Assembly: GCA_014898415.1 (NCBI GenBank)
Contig: RCTD01000008.1
Coordinates: 62,001 to 126,000, forward strand
Reading direction: 5' to 3'
DNA length: 64,000 nucleotides
From: Stromatinia cepivora
Lineage: Eukaryota > Ascomycota > Leotiomycetes > Helotiales > Sclerotiniaceae
Positions 23,304 through 34,552 of the stretch are shown here, piece by piece. A program made the translations under genes and the position numbers. The notes beneath the pieces were generated by a model. The model had not been told where the DNA came from, made no database searches, and saw only the letters and a list, made by a program, of their open reading frames with translations. The stretch's first letter is position 1; the number at the start of each line of letters is the position of its first letter.

Positions 23304-23793
23304 ATGAAATGAATATAATGTATGTATTTTATGGAGCCAGGGAAATTTTGTATATAGGTTCACATTTGAGGCTTCAATGCCCATTTCTTTCTTCAGTGGT
23401 ATTTGTCTTCATGTTACAGGTTGATATTCGAAAGAAGATGTAACCTTCCAGCGTCATAGCACGTCATAGTGGATTTTTCATGTGCTCACGAGCATGCATA
23501 TGCAGGAGCTGCATGATGCTTCTTCAGTCACCCACTAAAGCAGTTGAATTAGGGGTCATTTTGGGGTTATTTTGAGGTCATTCTCAAGACATTTTTAGAA
23601 TATATATATTTTTTTAATCTTTACATGTACAATTATTCAAGGCTTATAACATTAATTAATGATTCTTCTTGACTTATGTCATTTGTCATTTGTCATTTGT
23701 TCTGGTCTTATTATCTTTCGTCCTCCACTTCTTGTCATTAAAGACACACCCATTAATAATTGTGCATGATAGATCCTCCCTTCATCCTACAAC
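23304..23793. other. Convergent intergenic, no gene
   Basis: Separates the lectin pseudogene from the MYND gene, both pointing inward. Contains three copies of CATTTGT (about 23679-23700) and AT-rich 3'-UTR-like sequence. Confidence 0.5.
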
Positions 23794-24605
23794 CTAAACA
23801 CTCAGGTCCATGCCATTCACCATTTTTAGAATCTTGCACTCACTCTTATGACCCTTACTATTCCAACCTTCTGTTTGGCATTCCTGTGTTTATGGTCAGC
23901 TCATCCAAATTCTAGAAACTGGTCTCTCCAGATATTGAAACATACCTTTCCACAGTACCAAACCTCACTACAACCCTTACACCTTGAGAGTTCCTCTTCA
24001 CTAGCTGTTTTCTCACACGACTGACATATCACCAAGTTCTCTTTGCTGTCTTCGAAATTTTCCGGAGCGTTGAGAAATCTCTTACTTATTCCTAATAATC
24101 TTTCCAAGGATGTCGGGATAATCTGTTTTCCTTCATCAGTCCCTAGATACAATCTGCATGGATTACCAAAAACATAACTCACACCAAGATCACCCCACGC
24201 ACACCTGATGTACCCCTGTTTTCCCTCTCTGACCCCGTGCCTCTTTGGATTCGGCACCACGACTGTATGTCCTTTCTTTAATTTCTTGATATCAAACTCA
24301 TTCTCACCTCTATTCCCATTCCCGTTTCCACTCACACTTCCTTCCAATTGCGCAGGCGTTAATGGCACCTCAAGAATAACCGTTAGCGCAAATGACACGC
24401 TAGCTGAATCTGTGCAAATAAATGTAGGAGTTGTGGAGAGTGTCATGTTTTGGGATATTGTTGCTAAAAGATATGTTTTTCGGGGGGTTCCGGGTGATGC
24501 TTCAACGGTAGGTGCAGTGCGTGAGGGATCGACGGTGGGGTTGAGAGGACAGGTGGAGAAGGTTAGGAAGGCGGGGGACAGGAGGTTGGGGAAGTTTGGA
24601 GACAT
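23794..24605 (-). CDS. MYND-type zinc-finger protein
   Basis: Two exons, 24605-23946 and 23883-23794, give 249 residues. The splice GTATGT ... ACACAG is essential: without it the frame ends in the middle of the zinc finger, with it the C-terminus completes CQSC, CKGC, YCGKECQ, W, H and C in MYND spacing. The N-terminal two thirds has no recognised domain. MYND fingers bind short proline-rich peptides; the partner is unknown. It resembles the pseudogene at 2687-3813 only in having a MYND finger; its finger is at the C-terminus, not the N-terminus, so they are not close copies. Confidence 0.75.
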
Positions 24606-25265
24606 ATTGACAGGAAGATTTGATTGTTAGGAAGTGATTGTCGAGTTGACGTGGTGAAGTATCGAGTTTGGATGTGAGGGTTTGATTGATTGATGATAGG
24701 GAGATGGTTGTTGAGGATTTTGAGATGAAACACCACCCGAAACGTGGTGATATGAAGGGGTTCAACGATCAGGTATTTTGATAAGCAATTTCATCCTGAT
24801 CCTGTTTAAGCACTTACTCTAAGATCTTTTACAGATGCCGAAATTCATATAGTTATCGGATGGTTTAACACACCATCCATTTTCACGTGTTAATCACGTG
24901 TGACACACAAAAATCCCTTATTATCAATTGGAGTGGATGAGTTTTGAATGGACATGCAAAGCAAGCTAGATTCAGTAAGTTGAGTTGTTCAATGTAACGA
25001 GGAGTGGTAGATCCCTCCCCCTTTACGACTGGGCGGGAAACATCTCTCCACCTTACTAATAATATGACCACTCATCATTCCACCACGGAGACTCACCGGT
25101 AATCACCAATTTTTGGGGTGGAGCCGCGGATCGAGTCAGTCGTCATACATGCATAATGACAATTTACGACCCAGTTCTGATATTTGAGATTCAATTCCAC
25201 TCACGTTTCTACTCCGTACATTCTCCAGAAAGTTGTTTCCAGGAAACTAAAAAGGAGAGAACAAT
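24606..25265. other. Divergent intergenic region
   Basis: Lies between start codons of the MYND gene (minus) and the 2EXR-like gene (plus). Contains two nearby CACGTG-type sites around 24882-24900 (TTTTCACGTGTTAATCACGTG), possible E-box-like binding sites. That role is inference. Confidence 0.4.
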
Positions 25266-25991
25266 ATGTCTGCGGATGAAATCACCTCAGCCCGAAGCGG
25301 GATCCCTCCCATCCTCAAATGCCCATTCGAGATTAGGCTGATGATTTACCGGCATTTGATCCCTTCAATTGACCCTTCGGCAGACTTTAACTGGACTTCC
25401 GCTTGGGACCCGAATCACCCAAAATCTCGTTGCGAAGAGCATAAACTCTACTCACCGCCTATACTTCACACAAATCAAATGATCTATCGTGAAGTCTTGA
25501 ACGAACTCTACTGTTTTCTACCTTATCGGGCTTCGATTAGCAATTATGGTATCCGATTCTTAGGCTACACATTCATCAAACCACCACCAGCTTTCCAATA
25601 TGTCCACACTCTAGACCTCACGATTCAAATCAACAGCTATTCTCATGCAAAGATTGCGAATATCTTAAAATCCTGCGTGGAGACTACGTGCGCAAATGGA
25701 CAATTACGTCGGCTTCAAATTGGTCTCTCGTTTAGCTTGCAATGTTTTCAAACAAATAGGGGGAATCCAAGTGATCTTTGCAAAGTGTTGGAGAAGAACC
25801 TCTACCCGTTAAGGAGGAATCTTCGTCGCCTAAATCAATTCGTCATCAGAAGATTGACAGATAAAGATATTTCGAGTTCCAATCGAAGTGTTTCGGGTTC
25901 GTTTCTGGTACAGCGAGAGGAATTTTTGGATACAGTTCAAGGGTTTATGAACCAGTTGGCGAGAGAGGTTATGGGTCGCTGCAATCCTTAG
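25266..25991 (+). CDS. F-box-like/2EXR-type fungal protein
   Basis: Single exon, 241 residues, ATG with an adequate context (ACAATATGTC). Near the N-terminus, PPILKCPFEIRLMIYRHLIP is the short helical motif typical of large fungal families variously called 2EXR or F-box-like, followed by the usual ILHTNQMIYREVLNELY. No leucine-rich repeats or transmembrane part are visible. Such proteins may be substrate adaptors of SCF ubiquitin ligases, but most members are untested. Function beyond that is unknown. Confidence 0.65.
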   Translation: MSADEITSARSGIPPILKCPFEIRLMIYRHLIPSIDPSADFNWTSAWDPNHPKSRCEEHKLYSPPILHTNQMIYREVLNELYCFLPYRASISNYGIRFLGYTFIKPPPAFQYVHTLDLTIQINSYSHAKIANILKSCVETTCANGQLRRLQIGLSFSLQCFQTNRGNPSDLCKVLEKNLYPLRRNLRRLNQFVIRRLTDKDISSSNRSVSGSFLVQREEFLDTVQGFMNQLAREVMGRCNP

Positions 25992-27639
25992 CCAAGGCAA
26001 TTGAGTACGACTGCAGTTCGTATGCTCTGCTCCAATCATAAAGTGGACAACGTGGACTATTTCAAAAAATGTCCCTCCCCTATTTCGCATGGCATGGCAA
26101 ACATCTACTGGTATATACAACTATGGATGAGAAATCTGGGACGTTTGAAATTAGATTTTGTTCCTGCATCTTAACACGACCTTGATTTCCAGGCAAATCC
26201 TAGAATATATATTAGGATGAATGGCATCACACATTACACCGGAAAGGTACATGGCCTCTTCGATACGCACACTTCCAGACTCCAGAGGTTATCTTATCTC
26301 AACCTTCCTTTGAGATAAGCATTCTCCTGGCGATCAGGGACCGTCTCATCTCATTCTCAGAGATATCGAACACGAAAAATAGGTCATGGGTAATCTGGTC
26401 TATCAAGGCACCACCTTGAAGATTAAGAAGAGATGAAATGTTTCGAGAAAGTCCGAGAGCGAATGAAGAGTTTCGAGTCTCGATGAAAATGATGATGAAT
26501 GTGGGTTCACGTATTAGTTCAAGCAGTGTTTGAGCACAAAATTTCTTCAGAGGGAACTCAGATAGGATTGATAGAATATGATACCTTAGTGTTAGCCCTA
26601 TCATAGATGATATGGAAGTTTTCCATCACCAATTAAACTTTCTTCCAAACACGGTGTTCAAACAATGCACGTGATAATTGAAACAATTTCGAGCTCGTGG
26701 CACGGTCGGGTCGAAGGCTAAACGCACAAAAGACGAACCACCTGATACTCTTTACATAAGGTTACGAGCTTGAGAAGGATCAAACAATGCAAATGCTCTC
26801 TCCTTGGCATAGATTTCGTGCATATTGGTAATTATCCGACCGTTTGAATTTGTACACGAAGTATATGTGCGGGAAATCCAGCTAAAAATCCCCTCTGCTC
26901 TGCGCGCTCGGTGTCTTTCTTGAGACGACAATTTGATCCTCATGTCAAACCATAGCCACGTTTACGCGCTTTTGGATGTTTGGAAAAACCTTCGGGGATA
27001 ACTGCACCGCATTATTAACAATTTATGTAGGTCACAGCGGGGTTTACGAGGAGCACAATGATACTGGTGGGATAATAGGATACATATTCCTCCGTGAAGG
27101 TTGCAATAGCATCTCATTTGTTCTAGCGTTTGGATTTTCATACAAGGAGCTATTCCTCTTCGACTATTGGACTGCATCTATGCTGCGCAATATATTTAGA
27201 TGATGCAGAAAACCCCTCATTAACAAAGGCCCTCAAGCGATGGTACATAAAGACTGTAGTATCGCATCAATTGGCGATGACTTCCTTATCTTCCAGTTCA
27301 TGTCTGTCGTATCTACGGTATGATGCGTTTTCTTGTTCATGTTAATATATGCGTTTCCATTTTACTGTCATGTGCCAATGGTCTGTTTAGCTACCTCGAA
27401 ATTCTTTTCATTATCTTTTGACTGACCCTCCTATAGCATCGATAATATCGAAAGTCATTAATCGTGGGTATAATAGCACGATATATAATGGCACGGCATC
27501 TGGTAATATTCTCAGAATTGTAAGCCTCGCGTTCACCCAATATTGACCCTGGCGCACATCTATTCAACACGTCCTTGCTAGGATTCTTCGTCTTCTGCCC
27601 CATTTGTAACCCCTCCAACCATTACAATACTAACCATAG
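25992..27639. other. Intergenic, no supported gene
   Basis: A minus-strand frame at 26604-26299 (101 codons) is hydrophobic and might be a decayed fragment, but no family match is visible. The rest holds short frames only. The missing first exon of the SGNH gene should lie in 27200-27639 but could not be found. Confidence 0.4.
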
Positions 27640-28500
27640 CAGCAACCGCTTGGCAACTCGATAACTTTCGGCTACTTGTCTGCTGATGGAAATGGCTATC
27701 GCCTCGGTCTCCTTGATCTACTCACTTCTGCTGGAAACTCGGTGCAATATGTTGGCTCCGTTCGAGCGGGTAACATGAGCGATAATTTTAATGAGGGACA
27801 TCCGGGAGCCGTCATCTCGGAAATCGCCGAATATGCAAAGCTATCATTCCCTGAGGATCCCAATCTCGTTTTGTTGATGGCTGGTACGAACGACATGAAC
27901 GACTTACTGAATGTCACTTCCGCTCCGGATCGACTCAGCGCACTCATCGATGAAATTATTTCTTCGGTCCCAAACGTGGCTGTGATAGTTGCTCAAATCA
28001 CCCCAGCTGCAAATACGACAGTAGAGGACGCGATAGTTACGTTCAATTCTATGATACCCGACATTGTTGCATCTAAGGTTAGCGCTGGCCAAAAGGTTTC
28101 CACGGTTAACATGATGGACTATGTTACTGTGAATGACTTGGCAGATGGACTTCACCCGACAGATCATGGATATCAGCAGATGGCAAAAGCGTGGTTCGCG
28201 GGCATTAAAGAAGCCCAGAAGAAAGGATGGATAGATCTTCCGGTTTCCACCAACGTTACCAATTTGACCAACTCTACCATCCCTATCAATGCTACCAACG
28301 CTACCATTGCTGTCACCCAGGTCCTTCAGACTGCACTTGCAACTAGTACTGGTTCTAGCATGAGTTCTAGCACTAGTACTAGCACTACTTCCAGTAGCAG
28401 CAGCATCTCTTCTAAATCAGCTTCTGACCGACAGTTCATTATTCCTCCGATGGGCACCATATCTCTTTCCGCTTTGCTTGGTTACTTTCTATACGCCTGA
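27640..28500 (+). CDS. SGNH/GDSL-type esterase (CE3-like), 5' end not found
   Basis: From 27640 the frame reads a block I of the form PLGNSITFGYLSADGNGYR, then the block III-type LLMAGTNDMN and block V DGLHPTDHGY. These belong to SGNH hydrolases related to acetylxylan esterases of family CE3. The residue before the nucleophilic Ser is Asn here rather than the usual Asp (GNS for GDS). After the catalytic domain come N-glycosylation sites, a Ser/Thr-rich linker and a hydrophobic tail (SLSALLGYFLY), which suggest a GPI-anchored cell-wall or plasma-membrane enzyme. An acceptor with branch point TACTAAC lies at about 27627-27642, but no first exon with a signal peptide was found upstream. The gene is therefore either partly lost or has a distant first exon. 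Confidence 0.6.
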   Translation, partial: QQPLGNSITFGYLSADGNGYRLGLLDLLTSAGNSVQYVGSVRAGNMSDNFNEGHPGAVISEIAEYAKLSFPEDPNLVLLMAGTNDMNDLLNVTSAPDRLSALIDEIISSVPNVAVIVAQITPAANTTVEDAIVTFNSMIPDIVASKVSAGQKVSTVNMMDYVTVNDLADGLHPTDHGYQQMAKAWFAGIKEAQKKGWIDLPVSTNVTNLTNSTIPINATNATIAVTQVLQTALATSTGSSMSSSTSTSTTSSSSSISSKSASDRQFIIPPMGTISLSALLGYFLYA

Positions 28501-29649
28501 ACACCTTGTATGACTACTTTGAGAGTTAAAGTCATTACCCTGCACAGGGTAGATTTCAAGGAACAATAATCAGTGATTGTTTGGAGGTTAAGATGATCTC
28601 AAGCGAATATAGACATTGCACGCAATCCGAGGCTATAAATTCTGCTCGAACTCCCAGAAAGGGACTGTTAGGCCTAGCTGACAAAGCTATCACTTAGATA
28701 GATTAATTAATCATAGACCTGGATATATGTCAAAACCTGGGTCATTCATGGATAGCATATGCGCGGCAAACATAAAGGACCTGCTAAATCTACTCGGAGA
28801 TATTTTGACACCAAGTCTTTTTTGTATACACAAGGATTTAATTTATTGATGATTATTTTTCCTATTGTCTGTTTACTCTTTTTTTAGCTCGTGGAATTAC
28901 TCGTTCGTATATGAATCATGATTCGATAAGTTAGAGTATTTTGAGTATTCTGAGCATCGCTATCACCTCTAATAATGCGAAGGGGTACCTACCTCAAGCA
29001 CAAGAACTCTCAAGAGTCACTGGGGAGGCTACGGTCCATAGCCATTGCCGAATATCCCCGATGGTCGAGGGCTACATACTTATACGCGCCTCGAGCGTAT
29101 CCAGCGCCTGGTCTGCAGTTCATGGATGAGGGGTTCTTGATTCCCGACTTTATTATAAGATTGCATGTTATATCGATATGAAATATTGAACTCATTTGAA
29201 ACATTAAATCTAGCCGTAACAATAGATCCATGGAAGCAGTTTAAACACATTCAGATATCGGAGTTCTTTCAAACGGGTTTTCTGTCCGGGCTGTTACCCT
29301 TTTCCTCGTGCAATGGATCATTATTTGTAACACCTGGTTAAGAGTAATATGTATCCGCAATATCTGCATCGGAACCTTTCTTCTCGCTAATTGTGTTAGG
29401 ATTCCACTATGTATGTATACCATCGAGATATAACTCCTATTGTGATTTTACACGTAACACTTCATTTGGCTCCCTTTCTATTCCTTTTCTGCTTGCGCCT
29501 GAAATTTTCTATACAGAGTCTCCTCAGACTCCTCATCATCGTTTCCCAATGCATCCTCATGATCCATATACTATGCTATCGTTAGTCTAAACACTCTGTT
29601 TCAAATGGTATCCTTAATATCTCTATGCTCGTCCACTCCCAATTCGATT
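28501..29649. other. Convergent intergenic, no supported gene
   Basis: Lies between the SGNH gene (plus) and the kinase gene (minus), which converge. Only short, unsupported frames. Confidence 0.5.
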
Positions 29650-30882
29650 TCAAGTCCCCCCTTCATCCAGCCCTTTCATAATATTTTCATCAAAAACATG
29701 AGTTAACGTCTGTTCTCCTGCCCAATCAGGTAATTTCCTATACATGAAGCCCACCCTCTCCTCAAAAGCATTCTTAAGATCAAGATAGAGTGCTCCGGAG
29801 AAAGGTCTCTTTTCAACCTCGGGTGTCAGCGTCCCTCTTATCACTTGGTCCAAACTTTCACTCAGATGACCATCAATGGGATCTATCTTCAGAAATTCCT
29901 CGCGGCTCTGCTGTAAAGTATTATTAAGAATGTTGTCTAAAACGACGCCGGTACGAGCCAATTCATATACAACAGCTGCCACCCACCAAACCTCCGTCTT
30001 TAGTTTAATAGGTTGGGGTCCCCAACCCTCATCTTCGGAAGTAGGCGAGTCATATTCTGGATCAGGGACATGGCCACCTAGAGGCTCAGTAAATGAGGTT
30101 CCAAAGTCTCCGATCTTTACATGTGGGTATCCACCTTCTTTATCTGGTCCCCATTGCAAGAATACATTCTCGGATCGAATATCGTCGTGAAAAATGGCTT
30201 CGCGACCTATATTTCCTAGCTTTGTGTTGTGATCCGGATGTTCGTTGTGAAGAAATGCTATGCCGCTAATAATTTCATAAAAAACTTGCCAGATGAACAG
30301 TTCGGGCGGTTTTATTCCTCGAGTCCGAAACTTTTTCGACAGGATACCGAGGTTACCGGCATCGCAATATTCGAAATAGAGCCCCATGGCAAATTCTTCA
30401 TCACCATATCCAGGTTTGAATTGAACGAATGCTTCGAGATTGCAGATGTGAGGATAACCATTTCTGATATATCGGAGAAAGATTCTGGTTTCCTCATTTC
30501 TCTTAGCACGAAGACTCAGTCTTTCTACTGAGTGAGAGGAACTTTTAGTGGCGTCGCTGCTAGCTGTTAGAGGCGGCTCAAGAGCACCTTGCGGAAGCGT
30601 ATCTGAGCGATCGAACTTGGTGAGATTTAACAGGAGCTTCAAGGCATAATGTTTGTTCGTTTCTGTATTGATGACCAATAAAACGTCACCCCATGCACCG
30701 GACCCAAGGTAACCCCCGAACTTGTGATTTTCGAAAGTTAATCCGGGATCGTCTCTCCATTTATTGCGACGAATAATTATTTTCTTTTGGCGAATGGCTT
30801 TAATAAAGCGAGTGGCAGATATCTCTGGTGCCCAAGCCTTCCTTTCCATAGTTTTGACATCGTGCTTCTCTGTTGACTTCAT
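29650..30882 (-). CDS. Protein kinase-like protein with altered HRD motif
   Basis: Single exon, 410 residues. The kinase fold is readable: glycine loop GSGAWGDV (about 58-65), the ATP-binding Lys in YALKLL (about 80), catalytic loop IFHDDIRSENV, Mg-binding DFG in KIGDFGTS, and a C-lobe with a W-rich helix (KTEVWWVAAVVYELA). In the catalytic loop the canonical HRDxKxxN reads HDDIRSEN: the base Asp and the Asn remain, but the first Arg is Asp and the Lys is Arg. It is probably an active but divergent fungal-specific Ser/Thr kinase. No other domain is visible. The first ATG is used; a second, 11 codons in, is possible. Confidence 0.75.
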   Translation of the reverse strand: MKSTEKHDVKTMERKAWAPEISATRFIKAIRQKKIIIRRNKWRDDPGLTFENHKFGGYLGSGAWGDVLLVINTETNKHYALKLLLNLTKFDRSDTLPQGALEPPLTASSDATKSSSHSVERLSLRAKRNEETRIFLRYIRNGYPHICNLEAFVQFKPGYGDEEFAMGLYFEYCDAGNLGILSKKFRTRGIKPPELFIWQVFYEIISGIAFLHNEHPDHNTKLGNIGREAIFHDDIRSENVFLQWGPDKEGGYPHVKIGDFGTSFTEPLGGHVPDPEYDSPTSEDEGWGPQPIKLKTEVWWVAAVVYELARTGVVLDNILNNTLQQSREEFLKIDPIDGHLSESLDQVIRGTLTPEVEKRPFSGALYLDLKNAFEERVGFMYRKLPDWAGEQTLTHVFDENIMKGLDEGGT

Positions 30883-31630
30883 TTAGCGAACTGGATTTAA
30901 GCACAGGAAAATTATTTCTCGAGGGATCTGTGTAATAGAGATCACCGAGGTATCAAAGAGAATTGGGGTTTGTTTATGACAGCGTAAAGAAATTTCTTTG
31001 TTCGGAGCCTGTTGCTTGATAGGGAGAGAGACCGCAGCCATACAATGACAACAAGGTCTATATCTTCCAACATAGCAATGTGGACACCCTACACGCAGAC
31101 GCTCTGAGAGTAGGCATTAGAAATTTTTGCAGGAGTGCAACAATAGCGGTTCAGTCAAGGCGATGACGGAGTATGGTTTGAATGACAGTGGAGAGTAAGA
31201 ATAAAATAGGGAGCTAGTATCCGGACTTAGCAAAGATCCCATCAAGATGATCATCATTGATGACTATTGAGAGTTGCTGCTCAATCTACATCGGCATCAT
31301 CTTCTGGTCCGTGTACCGGAAATTCGCCAATTTATACTGGAATTATTGAAGACATTTTATAGAGAGGCTGAGGCTTTCAACATTCGAGAAAAGAAAGACA
31401 ATATATTGGACAAAACAAGCAATTTTGAATGACCTAAATATTTATGGCCTACCCGCGGCTATATTTGTTGCCTGCCGATTTGGTAATCCTTGCCTATATT
31501 ATTTGATCGTTTTGTTTTGCGTTCCTTCACTTCCCCATTTCTGCAACCAACGCCACGCCATGAGTGTTACCAGTAAGGAGCACAATAGCACTGCTATATT
31601 GTATGGAATTCTAGGATTGACTTCATCTAG
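30883..31630. other. Intergenic, no supported gene
   Basis: 748 bp between the kinase start and the 3' end of the thioesterase gene. It must hold the kinase promoter. No feature recognised. Confidence 0.5.
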
Positions 31631-32544
31631 TCACTCTTTATCCCCAATTGGTGGGATTCTACTGTTGAGATAGTATTCAAGGTCCTCAATCTCCAAAACG
31701 TCGGCGGAATGCTCGAGACCCCTATATTATTGTTAGCATGGAACATCAACCACAAGACTCGTGAGTTAAGACTTACGGGTACATGTTTAATTGGACTTCA
31801 AAGCCTTCCTCACGTAGAACCTCTGCGGTCTTAACACCCCATTCTGGTCTAACAAGAGGATCGCTGTCTCCATGACCCATCCAGATCTTGGTCTCCTTGT
31901 TGACACATCCTTCTGCTCCCAAGAACTCTTTGAGTTTGTTGTGTAATAGCAAATAGGAACTCATACCAAAGATACCCCCAAGTTTTGACGGACATGTAAT
32001 TCCGGAAAATATCGAAATGGCGCCTCCTTGGGAGAAACCACCGAGGACAATGCGATTAGATGGGATCTTGCTATCTTCTATCTCGGATTTGATGAGTGAG
32101 TGGAAGTACGCTTGGGATCGTCGGATTCCGGTTTCATCTTGCTCGGCTTGGAGGTCACTGAAAGTTGTCTTTATTACTTGGGGTCAGCGATAGTTTTTAT
32201 GTAGACCTAACAGAGTAGATAATGTATGGATGAGTAGACGAACGATACCGGTGCGCACACTTACAATATCATACCACCCTGGCATGGACATGCCAAAGTT
32301 CTGAAAGATTCATTAACAACAGTCTTTTATTTGAAGATGTTTTTTCTGGTTATCATACAACTGAGATGGGGATGGCTGGCGCATTTGGAAAAATGAATTT
32401 AACTTCTTGAAACTTTTGACGACGACGCCAGTTCTCTGCGAGTGAAACCCATCCAGCACCACTGTCGCCAAGACCGTGAGACATAATGACAGTTGCAGTA
32501 TGCTTGGTGACTGCGGGGATAGTGAGAGCAGATGGAGGAGGCAT
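31631..32544 (-). CDS. apt1: Acyl-protein thioesterase 1 (APT1/LYPLA family)
   Basis: Four exons: 32544-32359, 32300-32265, 32168-31777, 31721-31631; 234 residues, all GT..AG and in phase. It has the alpha/beta-hydrolase features of the family: SHGLGDSGAGW near the N-terminus, NFGMSMPGWYDI, nucleophile Ser in GGFSQGGA, the Asp in HGDSDPLVRPEWG, and the His in LEHSADVLEIEDL at the C-terminus. These enzymes remove palmitate from cysteines of cytosolic proteins such as Ras and G-alpha subunits. Length fits. The 36-bp second exon, NFGMSMPGWYDI, is short but matches a family block exactly. It is divergent to the Ivy1-like gene. Confidence 0.9.
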
Positions 32545-33028
32545 TTTATGGATTGTGGTCGTGGCAGATCTTTTAGTGAAGGTATTTGATAGATTCGGGG
32601 GTTGCAGATAGATGTTAACTTATTTTATATCTGCAGAAGTGATAAAAAGAGAGATTGACGTTGGTTGAGGTTGTTTGTGTTTCCCGTTTCCGCCGTGCAA
32701 ATGGATGTTCAAGTTAGAAGCTCTCCGAGGCTCTCTCTCAGACTTCTCTCCCCCGCCTTATCGCGCTAAAAACTAATCCCTGCATCTTCTTATCAAAGGT
32801 GATTGAATATTATCTTTACCAAGTTACGAAAGTTAAAGTACTCGGTGCTATCTTGTTTTATTATTTGTTTGTCATCACCCCATAACTTCTGCACCCATCA
32901 TATCATGTTAGGATGTTAACAATATTTTGATCTATCGAATGTGTTCTACCGTATTGTCTCATAGTTTGTACACCTCTTAAACATTTGAATGAGCCTGAGT
33001 CTCCAACCATTCACTTCAACCCATCACC
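32545..33028. promoter_or_regulatory. Divergent promoter region (apt1 / Ivy1-like)
   Basis: 484 bp between two start codons pointing away from each other. No specific site recognised. Confidence 0.4.
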
Positions 33029-34552
33029 ATGGCACCAACAACACCTCGAAACCAATCTCCCTCACAACGTCCGCTCCCTGGATCTCCAACTTATTCATAT
33101 GCTTCTACGCTTCCTCTTGCGTCCACATTTTCCCTTGCGCTTCCGCCTCCGCCAGCTCCCCATCCTCCACACGCCGTCCTCACGAAAGCTGATCTAGAAC
33201 TCTCCCAAATCGCCTATTCGGAACTCATTAGCACCGCCAAAAGTTACCGACTAGCACTCGCAGAGCTAAGCTCATCTGCCTCCGCTTTTGGCAGCGCTTT
33301 AGAAGCATGTGCACGATTAAAAGAAGCACGATCCGAAGGCTTGGCTCCACCTGGTGGTAGTCTCAGCAATAGTTTTACGGCGAAGGGGAATTGTACTGGA
33401 GATAATTTGATGTCTGCTAGTGGAGTACACCAGTTGATAGCGAACCATCAGCAAATACTTTCAGAATGTGTATACCGATCATTTGAGGTGCCTTTATTGC
33501 ATGAACTAGACAATTGGGGTCGGCATATAGAGGAAGAGGAGATCTCATATCGGAAGGAAGTCAAGATTAAGAGCAAAGAGATTCAGAAGATGGAGAAAGA
33601 AGGATTGAGACTACACAAGCAGAGAAAAAGAGATGTGCGAGGATTCAGGGGGCATCTGGTGGAGTTAACTACGAGACTTGACGGCCTTACAACACTACAC
33701 GGTGAACATTCAAGAGCATTGTTGAGAGACTGTCAAGATGTCAGCACCAAGGTTGTTGAAGCTAGTTCCTCTCTCGTTCGCGCAGAAGTGGAAATATTTG
33801 AAGCCCTGGCACGAAAAGGTTGGACGGGAGGCGGCCTCGAAGATTTACTTGAACACGGACAGGATCTCTTCTCCTCGGAACCTCCCACTGCGAACACAGA
33901 TTCGAGTGGTAGCCCATCCAAGATTTTCAGCATTCTTCCGCAAAAATCTATCCTTGTGGATGCCACACATCCCGCTCCCGATACACCCCACAAAAAGATA
34001 CATCACAAGCGTAGTGATAGTCTTCTTGTTGACAACAACCATTATCAGTCTCTGGCTGCAGTCGCGGAGCGTGATATAGACAGCGGATCAATATTTTCTG
34101 AGCGGGATACGAGGATCCCGAATCGTTCCAGAGCTGTAAGGCCTTTCAGTCCAGAGCTAGTCGGAAGAAGCCTTGATCCACTGGAATTACCTCCACCTAG
34201 TCATATTTCCAGCCAGCATCCATCTCCTAGTGAAGAGTACAGCGAAAGATCAAGATTTGAGGCTCTAGGCTCCGTCACACCTGAGATTTTCAAGGGCCAA
34301 ACTATCTTAGATTCACGGGTACCCTCACCGATTTCCTCGCCGGAGATATTCGCAGAAACGCAGACGGCAACGGACACAGAAACAGACGCAGTGCTACCTG
34401 CAGCGACCGAAACAGAGATGGATCAAGAGACCAGCAGTCTGCATTCCGAGGGAACCATCCGCGGAGACGAGCCGCAAATCCCATCTCCCCAACATGAGTT
34501 TGAACAGGAAGAGAGAAGCGAGCAAAGATGGGTTGATAGATATTATGTTTAA
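33029..34552 (+). CDS. Ivy1-like lipid-binding (I-BAR-type) protein
   Basis: Single exon, 507 residues. A proline-rich start leads into LTKADLELSQIAYSEL and AKSYRLALAELSSSASAFGSALEACARLK, a helical block that I associate with fungal homologues of yeast Ivy1, a vacuole/endosome protein that binds the Rab Ypt7 and phospholipids and has an inverse-BAR fold. Residues about 170-260 are predicted coiled coil, rich in K/E (IEEEEISYRKEVKIKSKEI). The C-terminal 220 residues are disordered and acidic. The assignment rests on remembered family features, so treat the name as probable. Another coiled-coil protein is the alternative. Confidence 0.6.
   Translation: MAPTTPRNQSPSQRPLPGSPTYSYASTLPLASTFSLALPPPPAPHPPHAVLTKADLELSQIAYSELISTAKSYRLALAELSSSASAFGSALEACARLKEARSEGLAPPGGSLSNSFTAKGNCTGDNLMSASGVHQLIANHQQILSECVYRSFEVPLLHELDNWGRHIEEEEISYRKEVKIKSKEIQKMEKEGLRLHKQRKRDVRGFRGHLVELTTRLDGLTTLHGEHSRALLRDCQDVSTKVVEASSSLVRAEVEIFEALARKGWTGGGLEDLLEHGQDLFSSEPPTANTDSSGSPSKIFSILPQKSILVDATHPAPDTPHKKIHHKRSDSLLVDNNHYQSLAAVAERDIDSGSIFSERDTRIPNRSRAVRPFSPELVGRSLDPLELPPPSHISSQHPSPSEEYSERSRFEALGSVTPEIFKGQTILDSRVPSPISSPEIFAETQTATDTETDAVLPAATETEMDQETSSLHSEGTIRGDEPQIPSPQHEFEQEERSEQRWVDRYYV

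Noticed and set aside
26299..26604. Minus-strand 101-codon frame as a gene
   Set aside because: No recognisable domain, no partner exon and no start context. Could be a remnant.
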